A DNA stretch of 64,000 nt, taken from the NCBI GenBank assembly GCA_964473525.1, contig CAYYPK010000012.1:1-64000 (forward strand). The letters run 5' to 3'. Position numbers and translations under genes: made by a program. Positions 62,156 to 64,000 of this stretch are shown in pieces; position 1 is the stretch's first letter, and each line of letters begins with the position of its first letter. This DNA comes from GCA-2687025 sp964473525. GTDB lineage: Bacteria; Poribacteria; WGA-4E; GCA-2687025. The notes under the pieces were generated by a model that saw only the letters and a program-made list of their open reading frames with translations, did not search any database and was not told the origin of the DNA.

Positions 62156-62845
62156 ATGGCGCTGGAAAGCTCCGTCGGCCTGCGGGTGATTCGTGAGATC
62201 GAGCGCCCATCTCCAGAGGTGCTAGCGGCGTTCGACGGCGTGGAGTCCACGCACGTTTCGGACGCGATGCACCGCTTCCTCGCGATGGAAGGGTCCATCA
62301 AACCTGCTGGCGCCGGCATGTCGGTCGTCGGGCCGGCGGTGACAGTCCGCGCGCGAGCAGGCGACAATCTCGTGGTCTACGCCGCGCTCGACGTCGCCCA
62401 ACCTGGCGATGTGGTCGTGATCGAAACGCGTGGACACCGCACAACGGCTGTTTGGGGCGACCTCGTCTCAATGGCGGCGCGCGAGTTGGGCATCGGCGGC
62501 ATGGTGACGGACGGGGTCATTCGCGACCGCGCGGGGGTCGTCGAGGCGGGCGTGCCTGTGTTCGCTGCGGGAGACGACCCCGCGCAAGGCGCCTACAAGG
62601 ACGGCCCCGGCGAGGTGAACACACCCATCGCGTGCGGAGGCGTTCCCGTCCTACCGGGCGACGTGGTCGTCGCGGACGCCAACGGTGTCGTCGTCGTGCC
62701 GCGCGCGGACGCGGAAGCTGTCGCGCGTTCCGCCCACTCCATCCTCGCGAACGAGGCGACGCGCGTCGCGTCCATCACGGGTGGCGACCCTATTGCAGGG
62801 AGCGTTCGGCAGTCGTTGCGGGAGAAGGGCTACGACCTCGGGTAG
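62156..62845 (+). CDS. RraA-family protein (4-hydroxy-4-methyl-2-oxoglutarate aldolase-like)
   Basis: A 229-residue RraA/HMG-aldolase fold protein. The signature WGDLVSMAARELGIGGMVTD and GVIRDRAGVVEAGVPVFA contains the active-site Gly-Asp-x-x and Asp/Arg residues. VTVRARAGDNLVVYAALDVA is another family segment. Members cleave 2-keto-acid aldols or bind RNase E; in this context (next to a reductase and a sulfatase) an aldolase role is more likely. GAGGAGAG lies just before the ATG. Confidence 0.9.
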   Translation: MALESSVGLRVIREIERPSPEVLAAFDGVESTHVSDAMHRFLAMEGSIKPAGAGMSVVGPAVTVRARAGDNLVVYAALDVAQPGDVVVIETRGHRTTAVWGDLVSMAARELGIGGMVTDGVIRDRAGVVEAGVPVFAAGDDPAQGAYKDGPGEVNTPIACGGVPVLPGDVVVADANGVVVVPRADAEAVARSAHSILANEATRVASITGGDPIAGSVRQSLREKGYDLG

Positions 62846-62943
62846 GCTCGGCGGCATGGGTTGATTGCGGGCCGCTCGCCTTGTGTTCATATCCATCCGG
62901 CGTCACCATCCGTGGCGACTATCACCGATCTGCGAGGGCGCCA

Positions 62944-64000
62944 ATGCCGAACGATCGCCCGAACATACTCTTCGTGTTCCCGGATCAATTCCGCCTACAA
63001 GCCCTCGGGTTCCGCGACGAGGATCCGGTCGTGACCCCGAACCTGGATCGCTACGCCGACGAGAGTTGTGTGCTCACCCACGCCGTGAGCACACGCCNNN
63101 NNNNNNNCGGTGTGTAGCCCGTACCGAGCTATGCTCCTGAGCGGCAAGTACCCACACGCCAATGGCGTCGTCTGGAACTGCAACTCGACTTCTGTCCAGC
63201 ACGGGAACTACCTCAGGGCCGACGACGTGTGCCTACCCGACGTGCTGCACGCTGCCGGATACCATCAGGGGTACATCGGTAAGTGGCACCTTGACCCACC
63301 AACAGCAGAACACAACGCATACACCGAGGGCCCGAGGGGCAATGGAGTCATCTGGGACACGTACACGCCCGTCGAACGGCGCCACCACTTCGACTTCTGG
63401 CACACGTACGGCTGCTGTGACAGGCACATGAGCCCGCACTACTGGACGACCGACGCTGCCGTGGACGAGAGGATCGACGTCGACGAGTGGTCCGCGAAGC
63501 ACGAGACCGATGTCGCGATCGAGTACATTCGCAACGAGGGTGGCAGCCAGCGCGATCCTGACAAGCCCTTCTCGCTCATCATCTCTCACAATCCTCCCCA
63601 TCCACCGTACCCTGCCGTGCCACGGGAGTATCTGCGTTCGTACGAGGGGATGGGCCTGGCGGAGTTGGCCAACCGGGCAAACTTCGACCCGGATGCTCTC
63701 GGGGGTGAGGAGCGAGCCCAGACGACTCTGCAGCAGTACTTTGGCGCGGTAACGGGCGTCGACGAACAGTTTGGCAGGTTGCTAGCCGCGCTCGAGGACG
63801 CTGGACTGCACGAGAACACGATCGTGGTCTTCACGTCGGATCATGGCGACATGCTGGGTTCACACGGTCTCTTCGGCAAGGACGTCTGGTATGACGAGTC
63901 GTTCCGCGTGCCGATGATGATACGGTGGCCTGGACACATCGCGCCGGGCGAGGATGACCTGCTCATCGGCACACCCGACCTCATGCCCACCTTGCTTGGC
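62944..64000 (+). CDS. Sulfatase (formylglycine type), broken by an N-run and cut by the window end
   Basis: The N-terminus (PNILFVFPDQFRLQALGF) and the part after the N-run (VCSPYRAMLLSGKYPHANGV, GYIGKWHLDPP, VVFTSDHGDMLGSHGLFGKD) belong to one sulfatase. The frame changes by one base across the ten Ns at 63098-63107. If the Ns are removed entirely, the reading becomes STRPVCSPYRAMLLSG in one frame, exactly the family's formylglycine site (Cys54). The gap is therefore probably spurious. The 3' end lies beyond 64000. Confidence 0.9.
63098..63107. other. Run of ten Ns (assembly gap)
   Basis: Ten unknown bases inside the last sulfatase gene. Reading through them breaks the frame; deleting them restores it. 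Confidence 0.99.

Noticed and set aside
1..64000. CRISPR arrays, transposases, integrases, rRNA genes
   Set aside because: I looked for regularly spaced short repeats and for transposase/integrase motifs and found none; no rRNA sequence was recognised.

Overview
The window is 64 kb of high-GC bacterial DNA from an uncultivated organism. It carries one run of ten Ns (63098-63107), so it comes from a draft assembly. My best guess is Candidatus Poribacteria or a close relative. The reasons are many sulfatases, phytanoyl-CoA dioxygenases (PhyH), Gfo/Idh/MocA oxidoreductases, an OPT-like poly-membrane protein of the DUF6785 type, and a secreted WD40 protein with a C-terminal 'PNYPNPFNPET' sorting-type tail. 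This assignment is inference; no rRNA gene is present.

Layout. 0-1 kb: a caspase-like peptidase with a C-terminal PEGA-like domain, missing its N-terminus. 1-9 kb: the replication-origin block, all on the minus strand (dnaA, oriC, dnaN, recF, a DciA/DUF721 gene, gyrB). DnaA boxes lie on both sides of dnaA and a DnaA-trio-like run lies next to dnaN. 9-22 kb: an accessory catabolic region with a nucleotidyltransferase, two sulfatases with the normal formylglycine Cys, two sulfatase-fold proteins with Thr at that position, a ThDP enzyme, an M81 (MlrC) peptidase, a Gfo/Idh/MocA oxidoreductase and the 3' remnant of an enolase-superfamily gene. 22-31 kb: a minus-strand set of four genes, namely a DUF6785-like membrane protein, a glycyl radical enzyme (GRE), its radical-SAM activase (start overlapping the GRE stop) and a PcRGLX/PL26-like polysaccharide lyase.

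31-33 kb: a decayed type I restriction-modification locus. hsdM, hsdS and hsdR survive only as fragments around an apparently intact GIY-YIG/DUF4357 gene, and the locus ends near the 3' end of a tRNA-Asn. 33-37 kb: a minus-strand run of lipoprotein, SelA-like PLP enzyme, cupin and NadD-like nucleotidyltransferase genes, then a divergent DJ-1/PfpI gene. 37-41 kb: two secreted beta-propeller proteins. 41-45 kb: a 3.5-kb orphan-gene segment flanked by 77-bp direct repeats of a phyH 3' end.

45-58 kb: mostly housekeeping genes (zapA, aroE, a fused indolepyruvate:ferredoxin oxidoreductase, recN, nadK, a DedA/YqaA-like membrane protein, an HtrA-type protease with a clear sigma70 promoter), a second Gfo/Idh/MocA gene, a VapBC-like toxin-antitoxin pair and an enolase-superfamily enzyme. 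58-64 kb: a GT39-like membrane protein, a second PhyH, an aldo/keto reductase, an RraA-family protein and a fifth sulfatase. That sulfatase contains the N-run and continues past the window edge.

How the genes may work together (inference): sulfatases, a PL26-like lyase, Gfo/Idh/MocA oxidoreductases, enolase-superfamily enzymes, an aldo/keto reductase and an RraA-type aldolase fit breakdown of sulfated, uronate-rich polysaccharides. The GRE, its activase and the pyruvate/indolepyruvate-type oxidoreductase point to an anaerobic or micro-oxic side of metabolism. The two features I consider most worth following up are the GRE-DUF6785-PL26 locus and the pair of Thr-type sulfatase-fold enzymes.
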